Assembly: GCF_900142845.1 (NCBI RefSeq)
Contig: NZ_FSRU01000001.1
Span: forward strand, 1,054,001-1,118,000
DNA length: 64,000 nucleotides
Reading direction: 5' to 3'
Source of the DNA: Paraburkholderia phenazinium
Lineage (GTDB): Bacteria > Pseudomonadota > Gammaproteobacteria > Burkholderiales > Burkholderiaceae
The notes below the pieces were generated by a model. It ran no database searches. It was not told the DNA's origin and was given only the letters and a program-made list of their open reading frames with translations. Positions 1 through 8,312 of this stretch are shown piece after piece (within the stretch, counting starts at the first letter, position 1; each line of letters starts with the position of its first letter). Position numbers and translations under genes: made by a program.

Positions 1-1
1 G

Positions 2-712
2 ATCGCACCGGTCGAACTGCGCACTCCGCAGGAACTGATCGAGGCGATTTGTTCGACGTCGGCGCGGCATCGCGCTTCGAAGCATCCGCTGTTCGATTTT
101 CTTGAGACGCAGGCCACCCAGACGCAACTCACGGAATTCTTCCGCAGCGATAGTGCGCTCAACATCCGCTTTTTCGATCTGATCGTGCTTGCCTTGCTGG
201 GCTCCGACCCGGCCGTGCGCGGCGAGCTTTCGCAGAACTTCTGGGACGAAGCCGGCAAGGGCGATCCGGTGCGCAGTCACGTGACGCTATTCCGCAACCT
301 GCTGCTCACCACCGGCATTGCGCCGGCCGAGGACGATCACGCGTCCTTGCTCAACTGGCAGGGGCTTGCCGGCTATAACCTGTTCATGATGACCGGCCTG
401 AACCGCAGCCAGGGCTTCAAGTCGCTCGGCGTCATGGCGGTGACGGAACTGCTGGACCCGTCCCAGTATGAAAAGCTCACGCGCGGTTGCCGGCGCCTTG
501 GCCTCGGTGGCGCCGGCGAGCTGGACTACTACGACGAACACGTCAGCATCGATGTGGTGCATGCCGAAGGTTGGCTGTCGAACGTGATCGTCCCGCTGGC
601 CGGTAAATTTCCGCATCGCATGAACGACGTCTACGTGGGCGCCCAATGGCGTTTGAATACCTGCGCCCAGTACTACGACGACCTGCACGAGAGCTTGCTT
701 AGACTCGCCTGA
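2..712 (+). CDS. Heme-oxygenase-like diiron (iron-containing redox enzyme) family protein, 5' truncated
   Basis: The frame is open from base 2, so the true start lies before the window; about 236 residues are visible. The protein is all-helical in composition and carries the scattered Glu/His ligands seen in heme-oxygenase-like diiron oxidases (HDO superfamily): FWDEAGKGD followed by a His in RSHVTLF, and near the C-terminus YYDEHVSID and VVHAEGW. Known members of this superfamily are oxygen-activating oxidases or oxygenases acting on small amino-acid-derived or fatty substrates; the substrate here cannot be told. It ends just before a strong terminator and no partner gene is visible. Family assignment is by motif only; the N-terminus is missing. 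Confidence 0.75.
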   Translation: MAPVELRTPQELIEAICSTSARHRASKHPLFDFLETQATQTQLTEFFRSDSALNIRFFDLIVLALLGSDPAVRGELSQNFWDEAGKGDPVRSHVTLFRNLLLTTGIAPAEDDHASLLNWQGLAGYNLFMMTGLNRSQGFKSLGVMAVTELLDPSQYEKLTRGCRRLGLGGAGELDYYDEHVSIDVVHAEGWLSNVIVPLAGKFPHRMNDVYVGAQWRLNTCAQYYDDLHESLLRLA

Positions 713-736
713 CCGCACCTCAACCGCTTCCCGCTC

Positions 737-783
737 GCCCACCAGGTCGGCGCTTCCCGCGCCCGCCCGGTGGGCTTTTTTTC
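737..783 (+). terminator. Rho-independent terminator after the diiron protein gene
   Basis: A 7-bp stem GCCCACC/GGTGGGC (737-743 and 769-775) closes a GC-rich loop and is followed directly by seven T residues and a C. It lies 25 bases after the stop codon of the diiron-family gene and is oriented to end its transcript. Confidence 0.8.
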
Positions 784-806
784 ATTCTCGCGCTCTGCAG
801 TCCTGC

Positions 807-926
807 GTAATGTTTCAGTAAGGTAATGTCAAAAATAATTCAACGAATTTTGTTGTCTGACCTATCGCCTAAATAGACCGGTCTGTATAGACTGTGTCGG
901 TCTTGTAGCACCTTACTGAACATTAC
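807..926. promoter_or_regulatory. Operator-rich region: 17/18-bp inverted repeat flanking an AGACCGGTCT palindrome
   Basis: GTAATGTTTCAGTAAGGT (807-824) is repeated in inverse orientation as ACCTTACTGAACATTAC (910-926) with one extra T in the left copy. Between them lies the perfect 10-bp palindrome AGACCGGTCT (875-884), the type of site bound by TetR/NemR-like repressors, and a partial second copy (GTGTCGGTCT). The block precedes an antitoxin-like gene and a TetR gene, so autoregulation by the TetR protein at 1483 is a reasonable inference. Which gene it controls is not shown. Confidence 0.55.
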
Positions 927-1018
927 TTCATGTTTGCGTTCGTTTTGCATGCGGTAAGTGCAGGCGAGCTCACACCTTGACGGCGGTTAACCGTAGGTTG
1001 TCTTTGCAGGGGACCTGA

Positions 1019-1321
1019 ATGGAAACGTCGGCGACACATAGCGCGCGTTCAATCACGACGCGCGACCTGAGCAAGAATCCGTCGAAGGCATTACGCGATG
1101 CAGGCGAGCAGCCGTTGATCGTGATGCGGCATCAGCGACCCATTGCCTGTCTCGTGTCTATCGAACAATGGGCCGAGTTGATGAGCCGGTTGAAAGACGT
1201 TGAGTTGAACACCAGCGTGGCGCAGATCGACATGCAGATTCGCAGCGTCGCGCTGGCTACGCCCATGCATTTTTCGTCGGCGCTGCCCGCGCTGGTCGTG
1301 GGTACCTCGAGCGGCAAATAG
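1019..1321 (+). CDS. Phd/YefM-family type II antitoxin, orphan
   Basis: A 100-residue protein. Residues about 10-60 match the Phd/YefM antitoxin fold: SITTRDLSKNPSKAL is the DNA-binding N-terminal segment that starts with an S/T-x-x-[DE]-L-x-x-x-x-[GS]-x pattern, then PLIVMRHQRPIACLVSIEQW is the conserved beta-hairpin seen in antitoxins that repress their own promoters. The ATG follows AGGGGA at 1008-1013. In Phd/YefM modules a toxin gene (Doc, YoeB or a PIN protein) normally overlaps or follows within a few bases; here the next gene is a TetR regulator 160 bases later, and no toxin is visible on either side. The C-terminus, which would wrap a toxin, is not recognisable. It may be a solitary regulator. 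Confidence 0.75.
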   Translation: METSATHSARSITTRDLSKNPSKALRDAGEQPLIVMRHQRPIACLVSIEQWAELMSRLKDVELNTSVAQIDMQIRSVALATPMHFSSALPALVVGTSSGK

Positions 1322-1482
1322 CCTGGCAGACAAGCGCCGTGGCCGGATGCGCACCGGCCGGCGGGACGGGGCAGTGACGCGTTGGATTCGGGTAGTACGA
1401 CACCGTTCGGACGGCTTCGCGAGATTCTGTTGAGCAGCGTCTCGCAACATCGTCCGGCCCACAGCATGTAGCCGATTGATCG

Positions 1483-2064
1483 ATGTCACTTACACAGAAA
1501 CCTATTCAAGGCAAACGGCAAGCACTGGTTGCCAAAGCAACTGAGTTGTTCGCGCAGGAAGGCTACCACGCGGTCGGCATCGATCGGATTATCGCGGAGT
1601 CCGGCGTTGCGAAGATGACTTTGTATAACCACTTTGCTTCGAAATCCGAACTGGTGCTCGAAGTGCTGCGGCAACGCGAAGAGCAGGCGGCGGAGTCGTT
1701 GCGGGCGTTCATCGCGGGCTATACGGTGCCGCTCGAACGCATCAAGGCCGTGTTTCAGTGGCACGAAGCGTGGTTCAGCACGGAGACGTTCTGCGGCTGC
1801 ATGTTCATCAACGCCGCCTCCGAATTTCCCGATCACGCTGACGCGATTCATCGCGCCGCCGCTGGGCAGAAGCAGCACGTGACGCAACTGATCGGCGAAC
1901 TGCTCGAAGAGATGTTCGCGCCCGACGTGGCCGCGCGGCTCGCGGAGCAATTCCTGATTCTGATCGACGGGGCGACTGTTACGGCGCAGATTTCGGGTCA
2001 GCCGAAATCCGCCATGCTGGCGTGGGAGATCGCGCAGCAGTTGGTGGTGGCGGCAAAAGCGTAG
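1483..2064 (+). CDS. TetR/AcrR family transcriptional regulator
   Basis: A 193-residue repressor. The N-terminal helix-turn-helix spans about residues 11-57: KATELFAQEGYHAVGIDRII then SGVAKMTLYNHFASKSEL, the classical TetR recognition helix. The C-terminal ligand domain contains FCGCMFINAASEFPD (around residues 104-119), a signature of one common TetR subgroup in which the CxC pair is conserved; some relatives sense electrophiles through cysteines, but that is only suggestive here. No divergent or downstream target gene is adjacent, so the AGACCGGTCT operator about 600 bases upstream may be its own control site. The gene is monocistronic as far as can be seen. Confidence 0.9.
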   Translation: MSLTQKPIQGKRQALVAKATELFAQEGYHAVGIDRIIAESGVAKMTLYNHFASKSELVLEVLRQREEQAAESLRAFIAGYTVPLERIKAVFQWHEAWFSTETFCGCMFINAASEFPDHADAIHRAAAGQKQHVTQLIGELLEEMFAPDVAARLAEQFLILIDGATVTAQISGQPKSAMLAWEIAQQLVVAAKA

Positions 2065-2332
2065 CGGGTGTGAGGGGAATGAGCGATTCCCTCGGCGCAC
2101 CGTAGATGGATTGTCACAGAATCGGTAAGGGTGCTTTGCGGACTCGTGCGATGACGGCGGGCAGCATACGGGGCACAATGACTCTCGTGGCGGATCTAGC
2201 TCCCGGCTGGGGCGAAGCCGGACTCCTCATCTGGCGATTCGTCACACTTCCCCCTTATTCCCTGGCTTTCCCGACGCGCTCAGCGCGATCCGGGTCGCAC
2301 GCGCGGCTCGCCGCTCGAGCCACGCTACTGCA

Positions 2333-3136
2333 TCACCCCTCTCCCAAGACGCGCGCCGCGCCCGCACTGCTTTGACGGCGCCGGGTCCGCACCGCTTTGA
2401 CCGCTTGCGGTTTCGACTCGCGCGGCAGCGGTGCGCCCCGCATCTCAGTCATGCTTTGCAGCAGAATCACCGTGTGCTGCTTCACGATACGCATCAGTTT
2501 CGCCAGCCGCTCGGTGTCGATGGCGTCCCAGCCCAGCACCCCCAGCGACTTGCGGCAGTGAGTGTGGAACACGAGCAGCGGCCCGTTCAGCGTCAGCGTG
2601 CGAATCAGCGTCTCCTCGTCATCCGCCGGACGTCCGAGCAGCCGGCCCACGATCCCCGCGTTGACGGCGGTCATGCGGCGGCTAATGCGCTTCTCGATCA
2701 TTTCGTACCCTGAGGTGGGCCCGAGCCCCGCTTGCTCGCGCGCCATGAACGGGCGCCAGTGGCTGGATTCGGAGGAGGTGAGCATGAACTCGGCGACGCG
2801 CGCCTGAATCGCGCAGAGGGCCTCGATCAGCGTGTTGTCGTCCGCCTGGCTCGCCAGCGCCGCCTCGGCGGCTTCGACCGGGCCCGCGAGCTGTTCCCAG
2901 ACCCGCGACACGATGTGCTCCACGCAGGCCAGGTACACCCCTTCCTTGTTGTCGAAGTAGTAGCCGATGGCCGGTGCGTTGACGCCCGCACGCTCGGCGA
3001 TGTCGCGCGTGGAGGCGCCGTCGAAGCCGTGTTCGCCAAACAGGTTGAGCGCCGCCGCGACGATGCGGGCGCGCGTTTCTTCGCCGCGCGGGTAGCCGCC
3101 GTCGACGGCATGGCGATGTCTCGGGGAAGGGGACAT
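2333..3136 (-). CDS. CerR/CecR-type TetR family regulator of the adjacent efflux pump
   Basis: A 267-residue protein. Residues 19-65 form the TetR helix-turn-helix (ARIVAAALNLFGEHGFDGAS, then RAGVNAPAIGYYFDNKEGVY). The long C-terminal part with HWRPFMAREQAGLGPT matches the C-terminal domain of the CerR/CecR (formerly YbiH) subgroup, whose members usually repress neighbouring export systems. The chosen ATG at 3136 is preceded by AAGGAA; a much longer open frame upstream has no ribosome site and runs through the pump gene. The gene is divergent from the adaptor gene at 3242 and the 105-bp gap contains three phased palindromic boxes, so mutual control of regulator and pump is very likely. The Arg-rich tail (last 25 residues) is poorly conserved in type. 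Confidence 0.9.
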   Translation of the reverse strand: MSPSPRHRHAVDGGYPRGEETRARIVAAALNLFGEHGFDGASTRDIAERAGVNAPAIGYYFDNKEGVYLACVEHIVSRVWEQLAGPVEAAEAALASQADDNTLIEALCAIQARVAEFMLTSSESSHWRPFMAREQAGLGPTSGYEMIEKRISRRMTAVNAGIVGRLLGRPADDEETLIRTLTLNGPLLVFHTHCRKSLGVLGWDAIDTERLAKLMRIVKQHTVILLQSMTEMRGAPLPRESKPQAVKAVRTRRRQSSAGAARVLGEG

Positions 3137-3175
3137 CCGTCTGTTTCCTTGAAGTTTTCGTAAGCCAGGCAAAAA

Positions 3176-3229
3176 TATATCAATTGACAGAATTTTGCCA
3201 ACTGGAATAATTATACCAATTGGAAAAAA
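3176..3229. promoter_or_regulatory. Three phased operator boxes (18-bp period) between regulator and pump genes
   Basis: Three palindromic cores, TCAATTGA (3180-3187), CCAACTGG (3198-3205) and CCAATTGG (3216-3223), have centres exactly 18 bp apart, and the flanks also align (A/T-rich on the left, GGAA/ACAG on the right). They fill the space between the divergent CerR-type regulator and the efflux adaptor gene, ending 12 bases before the adaptor ATG. This is most simply a cooperative operator for the regulator. Confidence 0.75.
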
Positions 3230-3241
3230 TTTGGAGTCGTC

Positions 3242-4366
3242 ATGTCGGCCACCCTTCCCGTCAACGATGCCGGGGCTGCAACCCCTGCTCGCCGTTCTCC
3301 CGCGCGCCGGCTGCTCATGGCGGCCGGCGTGATTGCCCTCGTCGCAGCCGCCGCCTACGGCGTGCGCTGGTGGACTGTGGGCCGTTTCATACAAGGCACT
3401 GACGACGCCTATCTGCAAGCCGATAGTATGACTGTTGCGCCGAAAGTGTCGGGATATGTGGCGGAAGTGTTGGTGGGCGACAACCAGACGGTCGCCGTCG
3501 GACAGCCGCTCGTGCGGCTCGACAGCCGCCAATACACGGCTGCGCTGGAGCAGTCGAACGCAACGGTGGCGGCACGCCGCGCGGATATCCTGCGTGGCGA
3601 GGCCGAGCTGGCGCAGCAGCAGGCGAGCATCGGGCAGGCGCGCGCGCAGCTCGACGGCGCGGTGTCGAACGAGGCGCATGCGCTCGCCCAGGTCAAGCGC
3701 TACGAGCCGCTCGCGGTCACGGGAGCCGAGACCGACGAACGTGTCGCCGACCTGCGCAATACGGCGCGCCAGGCGAGCGCCACGCGCGCGGCGGATGCCG
3801 CGGCGCTGCAAGTCGCCGAGCGGCAGGTGGCGAACCTGCAGGCGCAGATCCAGCAAGCCCATGCGCAACTCGACGCATCGCTCGCCGCCGCGGACCAGTC
3901 GAAGCTCGACACGGACGACACGCTGGTGCGCAGTACGATTGCCGGACGCGTCGGCGACCGCACGGTGCGCGTCGGCCAGTACGTGCAGCCCGGCACGCGC
4001 CTGATGACCATCGTGCCGGTGCAGGACGTGTACCTCACGGCGAACTTCAAGGAAACGCAGATCGGCCTGATGCGGGTCGGCCAGCCGGCCACAATCCGCA
4101 TCGACGCGTTGCCCGGCGCCGATCTGCACGGCACCGTGGACAGCTTCTCGCCCGGCACCGGCTCGCAGTTCGCGCTGCTGCCCGCGCAGAACGCCACCGG
4201 CAACTTCACCAAGATCGTGCAGCGCGTGCCGGTGAAGATCCGCATCGCGGCCGGTCCGGAAACGCGCAAGGTGTTGCTGCCGGGCCTCTCGGTGAACGTC
4301 GACGTGGACACCCGTAGCGCACGCGATACGGCACAACGCATCGAACGGGAAAACGGGCGTGGCTAA
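3242..4366 (+). CDS. HlyD-family periplasmic adaptor of a DHA2 tripartite efflux pump (EmrA-like)
   Basis: A 374-residue membrane-fusion protein. A single N-terminal membrane helix (about residues 28-46) anchors it in the inner membrane. The following TDDAYLQADSMTVAPKVSGY is the classical EmrA-type lipoyl/biotinyl half motif, residues about 90-215 are an Ala/Gln/Arg-rich coiled-coil hairpin, and VRSTIAGRVGDRTVRVGQY is the second half of the lipoyl domain, followed by the beta-barrel (TANFKETQIGLMRVGQPATI). It bridges the DHA2 permease encoded next and the outer-membrane factor encoded third. GGAG precedes the ATG by 5 bases. Its stop overlaps the permease start, so the two are translationally coupled. 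Confidence 0.95.
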   Translation: MSATLPVNDAGAATPARRSPARRLLMAAGVIALVAAAAYGVRWWTVGRFIQGTDDAYLQADSMTVAPKVSGYVAEVLVGDNQTVAVGQPLVRLDSRQYTAALEQSNATVAARRADILRGEAELAQQQASIGQARAQLDGAVSNEAHALAQVKRYEPLAVTGAETDERVADLRNTARQASATRAADAAALQVAERQVANLQAQIQQAHAQLDASLAAADQSKLDTDDTLVRSTIAGRVGDRTVRVGQYVQPGTRLMTIVPVQDVYLTANFKETQIGLMRVGQPATIRIDALPGADLHGTVDSFSPGTGSQFALLPAQNATGNFTKIVQRVPVKIRIAAGPETRKVLLPGLSVNVDVDTRSARDTAQRIERENGRG

Positions 4367-5987
4367 TTCCAGCACCCCCGCCACTTCACCGGCCGCCGCA
4401 TCCGGCACGCCGGGCGCAGCGAAGCCGGCGCAAGCCGCGCTACCGCCCAACGCCAGCGCCGGCGACTGGATCGCGGTGGCGGCGGGCGCGCTCGGCGCGC
4501 TGATGGCCACGCTCGACATCTCCATCACGAACTCGGCCCTGCCGCAGATACAGGGGCAAATCGGCGCGACGGGCACGGAAGGCACGTGGATCTCGACCGG
4601 CTACCTGATGTCCGAGATCGTGATGATCCCGCTTGCCGCATGGCTCACGCGCGTGTTCGGGCTGCGCAACTTCCTGCTCGGCAACGCCACGCTATTTACG
4701 CTGTTCTCCATCATGTGCGGCATCTCGCACAGCCTGCCGCAGATGATCGCGGGGCGCATCGGCCAGGGCTTTGTGGGCGGCGCGATGATTCCGACTGCGC
4801 AGACCATCGTGGCGACGCGCCTGCCGCGTCATCAGATGCCCATCGGCATGACCATGTTCGGCCTGATCGTCCTGCTCGGGCCGCTGCTGGGTCCGGTGGT
4901 GGGCGGCTGGCTCGCGGAGAATATCGACTGGAGCTGGTGTTTCTTCCTCAACATACCGGTGGGCGTGGCGCTGGTGATCCTGCTGTTTGTCGGGCTGAAC
5001 AAGGGGCGCACCGACTGGTCGCAGTTCATCAAGGCCGACTGGCTCGGCATCGTCGGACTGGCCGCAGGGCTCAGTTCGTTGACCGTCGTGCTCGAGGAAG
5101 GGCAGCGCGAACGCTGGTTCGAATCGTCGATGATCACGTGGCTCAGCGTCCTCTCGGCGGCGGGCATCCTGCTGCTGGTGATCGCGCAGTTCGTGGCGAA
5201 AACGCCCATCGTGCGCCTGAAGCTCCTGAAGAACACCCGCTATGCCAGCGTCATCTTCATCGTCTTCACCGTCGGCGCAGGGCTCTATTGCGTTTCGTAC
5301 CTGCTGCCGCAGTTTCTGAGTGGCGTGTCGGGCTACAACGCCGAGCAGTCCGGCGCGGTGATGCTGGTGTCCGGCGTGCCCGCGTTTCTGTTGATGCCGG
5401 TGCTGCCGCGCCTGATGGGCCGCGTGGATACGCGCCTGATGGTGATTGCCGGGCTGTGCTGCTTCGCCGCGAGCTGCATGCTCGACATTTCGCTCACCGC
5501 ACAAAGCGTCGGCCATGATTTCACGTGGTCGCAACTGCTGCGCGGCGTGGGGCAGGTGCTGGCGATGATGCCGCTCAATCAGGCGTCGATGGCAGCCGTG
5601 CCGCGCGAAGAAGCGGGCGATGCCGCCGGTCTCTACAACATGGCGCGCAACCTGGGCGGGTCGGTCGGGCTCGCGCTGCTCGGTACTTTCATCGACCGCC
5701 GCAACACGTTTCATGAAGACGTGATCCGTGAGTCGGTGACGGCCAATTCATTGATCGGGCAGGAACACCTCACGGCGAGCGCGGCCAGTTTCTTCGCGCA
5801 GGGCGGCGACATGGCCTACGCCAAGCTTCAGGCAATCGGCCAGTTGAGCGCGACCATGCAGCTGCAAGCGCTGGTCATGACGTACTCCGAAACGTTCTAC
5901 GTGCTTGGCGTCGCACTGCTGCTTTGCATTCCGCTTGCGTTCTTTCTTAAGAAGCCGGCTGTCGGCACGCCGTCGGCAGGACATTGA
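4359..5987 (+). CDS. DHA2-family MFS drug:H+ antiporter (EmrB/QacA type)
   Basis: A 542-residue inner-membrane transporter with about 14 hydrophobic segments, the DHA2 hallmark. LDISITNSALPQIQGQIGAT is the motif D1 region of helix 1, and GLIVLLGPLLGPVVGGWL is antiporter motif C in helix 5; RIGQGFVGGAMIPTAQTI fits helix 4. Initiation is at GTG 4359, overlapping the adaptor stop by 8 bases. An Ala/Pro-rich stretch of about 30 residues precedes the first helix. With the adaptor upstream and outer-membrane factor downstream it forms a complete EmrAB-TolC-like pump; substrates are likely hydrophobic drugs or organic acids, but specificity cannot be read from sequence. Confidence 0.95.
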   Translation: MANSSTPATSPAAASGTPGAAKPAQAALPPNASAGDWIAVAAGALGALMATLDISITNSALPQIQGQIGATGTEGTWISTGYLMSEIVMIPLAAWLTRVFGLRNFLLGNATLFTLFSIMCGISHSLPQMIAGRIGQGFVGGAMIPTAQTIVATRLPRHQMPIGMTMFGLIVLLGPLLGPVVGGWLAENIDWSWCFFLNIPVGVALVILLFVGLNKGRTDWSQFIKADWLGIVGLAAGLSSLTVVLEEGQRERWFESSMITWLSVLSAAGILLLVIAQFVAKTPIVRLKLLKNTRYASVIFIVFTVGAGLYCVSYLLPQFLSGVSGYNAEQSGAVMLVSGVPAFLLMPVLPRLMGRVDTRLMVIAGLCCFAASCMLDISLTAQSVGHDFTWSQLLRGVGQVLAMMPLNQASMAAVPREEAGDAAGLYNMARNLGGSVGLALLGTFIDRRNTFHEDVIRESVTANSLIGQEHLTASAASFFAQGGDMAYAKLQAIGQLSATMQLQALVMTYSETFYVLGVALLLCIPLAFFLKKPAVGTPSAGH

Positions 5988-5994
5988 AAACACC

Positions 5995-7452
5995 ATGAAG
6001 TCACTCAACACCGCTCTCTGTCTTGGCCTGCTTCCCGTGACGGCCGCGCTGATGCTGGCCGGTTGCACGGTGGGACCCGACTATCACGGCGCACCGCAAG
6101 CCGCCCCCTTGGCGGCGAAAGCCGGCGTGTTCAACCGCGCGCCGCCGGGCACGGTGTCGACGGCGCCGGTGGCCGCCGCATGGTGGCTGGCGCTGAACGA
6201 CCCGCAGCTCAACGCGTTGATCGATACCGCGCTCAAGAACAGCCCCGACCTGCACGCCGCCGAGGCGCGCGTGCGAGAGGCACGCGCCGGGCTCACGGAG
6301 AAGCAGCGCGAGGAATTGCCCAAGAGTTCGGCGACCGCCGGATATCTGCGCACGCGTTCTCCAGATCTGACGTCGCTCGAAGGCGGCTCGAGTTCGTCCT
6401 CGAGCGGCGGCGGACCGATTGGCTTTTACCTCGCGGGCTTCGATGCGACCTGGGAAATCGACATCTTCGGCGGCACGCGGCGTGCGATCGAGGCGGCGTC
6501 GGCCGAGGCGGATGCCTCGCAAGCCGATCTCGCCGATGCGCATGTGCAGCTCGCCGCCGAGGTCGCCCAGGCGTATGTGGGCTTGCGCGACCAGCAGCAG
6601 CGCGTGACGATCGGCCATGAATCCGCGGACCTGGAATCGCGCATCCTCACGCTGACCGAGCAGCGCCGCGCGCGCGGGGTCGCTTCCGATCTCGACGTCG
6701 AACGCATCCGCTCGCAGGTCGAGAACACCCAGGCGAGCATCATTCCGCTCGACGCCCAGGTGGCCGAGTCGCTCGATGAACTCGCCGTGCTGACCGGCCG
6801 CGAGCCCGGCGCGCTGGATAGCGAACTGGCCGCGCCCAAGGCACTTCCCACCTTGCCGGCCACGGTGGCCGTGGGCGACCCTGCGCGCCTGTTGCGCCAG
6901 CGTCCCGACATTCGCGCGGCGGAGCGGCGCCTCGCGTCGCAGAATGCGCAGATTGGCGAGCATGTCGCCGACTGGTTTCCGAAGGTCACGCTGTTTGGCG
7001 ACCTGAGCTTTAGCGCGTCCGATCCGGGGCATCTGCTGCGCAAGAGCAACTACACCTGGCTCGGCGCGCCGTACCTGCAATGGAATATTCTCGATTTCGG
7101 CCGCAACCAGGCGAGTGTCAATCAGGCCAAGGCCGGCCGCGACGAGGCCGAGGCGAAGTATGAGAGCACGGTGCTGGGCGCGCTGAAAGACGCGGACGTG
7201 GCGCTGTCACGTTACGGACACGAGCGCCAGAACGACGTGAGTCTGCGCGAGGTGGAGAGCTCCGCCACGCACGCCGCGGTGCTGACGGAACAGCGTTATC
7301 GCGCGGGCACGACCACCGCGCTCGACTGGCTCGATACGGAGCGAACCCGCTATTCGGCGGAACAGAACCGCATCCAGAGCGACGCGCAATTGATCAACGA
7401 TTACGTCGCGCTGCAAAAGAGTCTCGGGCTGGGGTGGGAGACGCCTGAATAA
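5995..7452 (+). CDS. NodT-family outer-membrane efflux lipoprotein (TolC-like factor)
   Basis: A 485-residue protein beginning with a lipoprotein signal peptide ending in LMLAGC (Cys24). Two outer-membrane-factor repeats follow: the first contains NSPDLHAAEARVREARAGL, the second RQRPDIRAAERRLASQNAQI, both typical of the alpha-helical barrel of NodT/OprM proteins. A low-complexity insert EGGSSSSSSGGGP sits around residues 124-137, in the first beta-strand region. The ATG is 7 bases after the permease stop, so this is the third gene of the pump operon. It should form the trimeric exit duct through the outer membrane for the adjacent DHA2 pump. Confidence 0.95.
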   Translation: MKSLNTALCLGLLPVTAALMLAGCTVGPDYHGAPQAAPLAAKAGVFNRAPPGTVSTAPVAAAWWLALNDPQLNALIDTALKNSPDLHAAEARVREARAGLTEKQREELPKSSATAGYLRTRSPDLTSLEGGSSSSSSGGGPIGFYLAGFDATWEIDIFGGTRRAIEAASAEADASQADLADAHVQLAAEVAQAYVGLRDQQQRVTIGHESADLESRILTLTEQRRARGVASDLDVERIRSQVENTQASIIPLDAQVAESLDELAVLTGREPGALDSELAAPKALPTLPATVAVGDPARLLRQRPDIRAAERRLASQNAQIGEHVADWFPKVTLFGDLSFSASDPGHLLRKSNYTWLGAPYLQWNILDFGRNQASVNQAKAGRDEAEAKYESTVLGALKDADVALSRYGHERQNDVSLREVESSATHAAVLTEQRYRAGTTTALDWLDTERTRYSAEQNRIQSDAQLINDYVALQKSLGLGWETPE

Positions 7453-7602
7453 AAGCTTGCGCTGCTGCGTGGGGCGGGTGCGCGTCGTCAACCGTACGGC
7501 GTTGGCGTTGGCGTCGATGGCACGCCCTGCAGCAAACGTGGAACTCCGTTAGTCTTCTGGTTCGCCCACATTATTTGCCCACCTGGCGGCAATGGAGACT
7601 TT

Positions 7603-8151
7603 ATGGCACTCGCGTTACACGATATTCCCCTGAAAGCGATCGACGGTCAGGACAGCAGCCTCGCGCACTATCGCGGCAAGGTTCTGCTGGTGGTCAACGT
7701 GGCGTCCAAATGCGGCCTCACGCCGCAATACAACGCACTGGAGAGCCTGTACCAGACGAAGCGCGCCGACGGCCTCGAAGTGCTGGGCTTTCCCGCCAAC
7801 AACTTCAAAGGCCAGGAGCCCGGCAGCGACGCGGAGATCGCTTCGTTCTGCTCCACCGAGTACGACGTGCACTTTCCGCTGTTTTCGAAGATTTCCGTGC
7901 TTGGCGAAGACCAGCATCCGCTGTACGCGGCGCTGACGGAAAAGCAGCCGGTCGCGACCGGTGACGGCCCGTTCCGCGAACGCCTGAAGGGCTATGGCGT
8001 GAATCCCGAGAATCAGGCAGACGTGCTGTGGAACTTCGAAAAGTTTCTGATCAGCCGCGACGGCGAAGTGGTGGGGCGCTTTGCGCCGGACGTCACGGCG
8101 GACGATCCGCGTCTGGTTGCCGCTATCGATGCGGAATTGGCCAGGCAGTAA
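7603..8151 (+). CDS. Glutathione peroxidase-family thiol peroxidase
   Basis: A 182-residue cytosolic protein with the GPx signature VNVASKCGLT, the peroxidatic residue being Cys37 rather than selenocysteine. The second motif is FPANNFKGQEPGSD, in which the Cys usual in FPCNQF is Ala, while a Cys remains in the helix EIASFCSTEYD, the position used as resolving Cys in thioredoxin-dependent GPx-like enzymes. WNFEKFLISRDG is the third conserved block with the tetrad Trp. It most likely reduces organic hydroperoxides with thioredoxin rather than glutathione. GGAG lies 7 bases before the ATG. The gene is monocistronic; nothing around it explains regulation. Confidence 0.93.
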   Translation: MALALHDIPLKAIDGQDSSLAHYRGKVLLVVNVASKCGLTPQYNALESLYQTKRADGLEVLGFPANNFKGQEPGSDAEIASFCSTEYDVHFPLFSKISVLGEDQHPLYAALTEKQPVATGDGPFRERLKGYGVNPENQADVLWNFEKFLISRDGEVVGRFAPDVTADDPRLVAAIDAELARQ

Positions 8152-8312
8152 GTCTTGTTAGGCGGCTAGTGGGAATCTGCTGGCCGCCAAATGCTTTATT
8201 GAAAGCCCTGCGTTCCGCGGCTTGCTGCTGCCAGCCTAACGCCTGCCGTCCTCTTCAATTCAAATTCAACTGACCGCGTAACGCTCGAGCCAATGCGCAT
8301 ACGGCGGCGGGT

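Noticed and set aside
807..926. Inverted repeat considered as ends of an insertion sequence or MITE
   Set aside because: The spacer is only 85 bases, there is no target-site duplication visible next to the arms, and a regulator palindrome lies inside; an operator pair is the simpler reading.
3137..4585. Extension of the CerR-type regulator frame back into the efflux genes (750 codons)
   Set aside because: The added part is antisense to the adaptor gene; the helix-turn-helix starts only after 3136, where an ATG with ribosome site exists.
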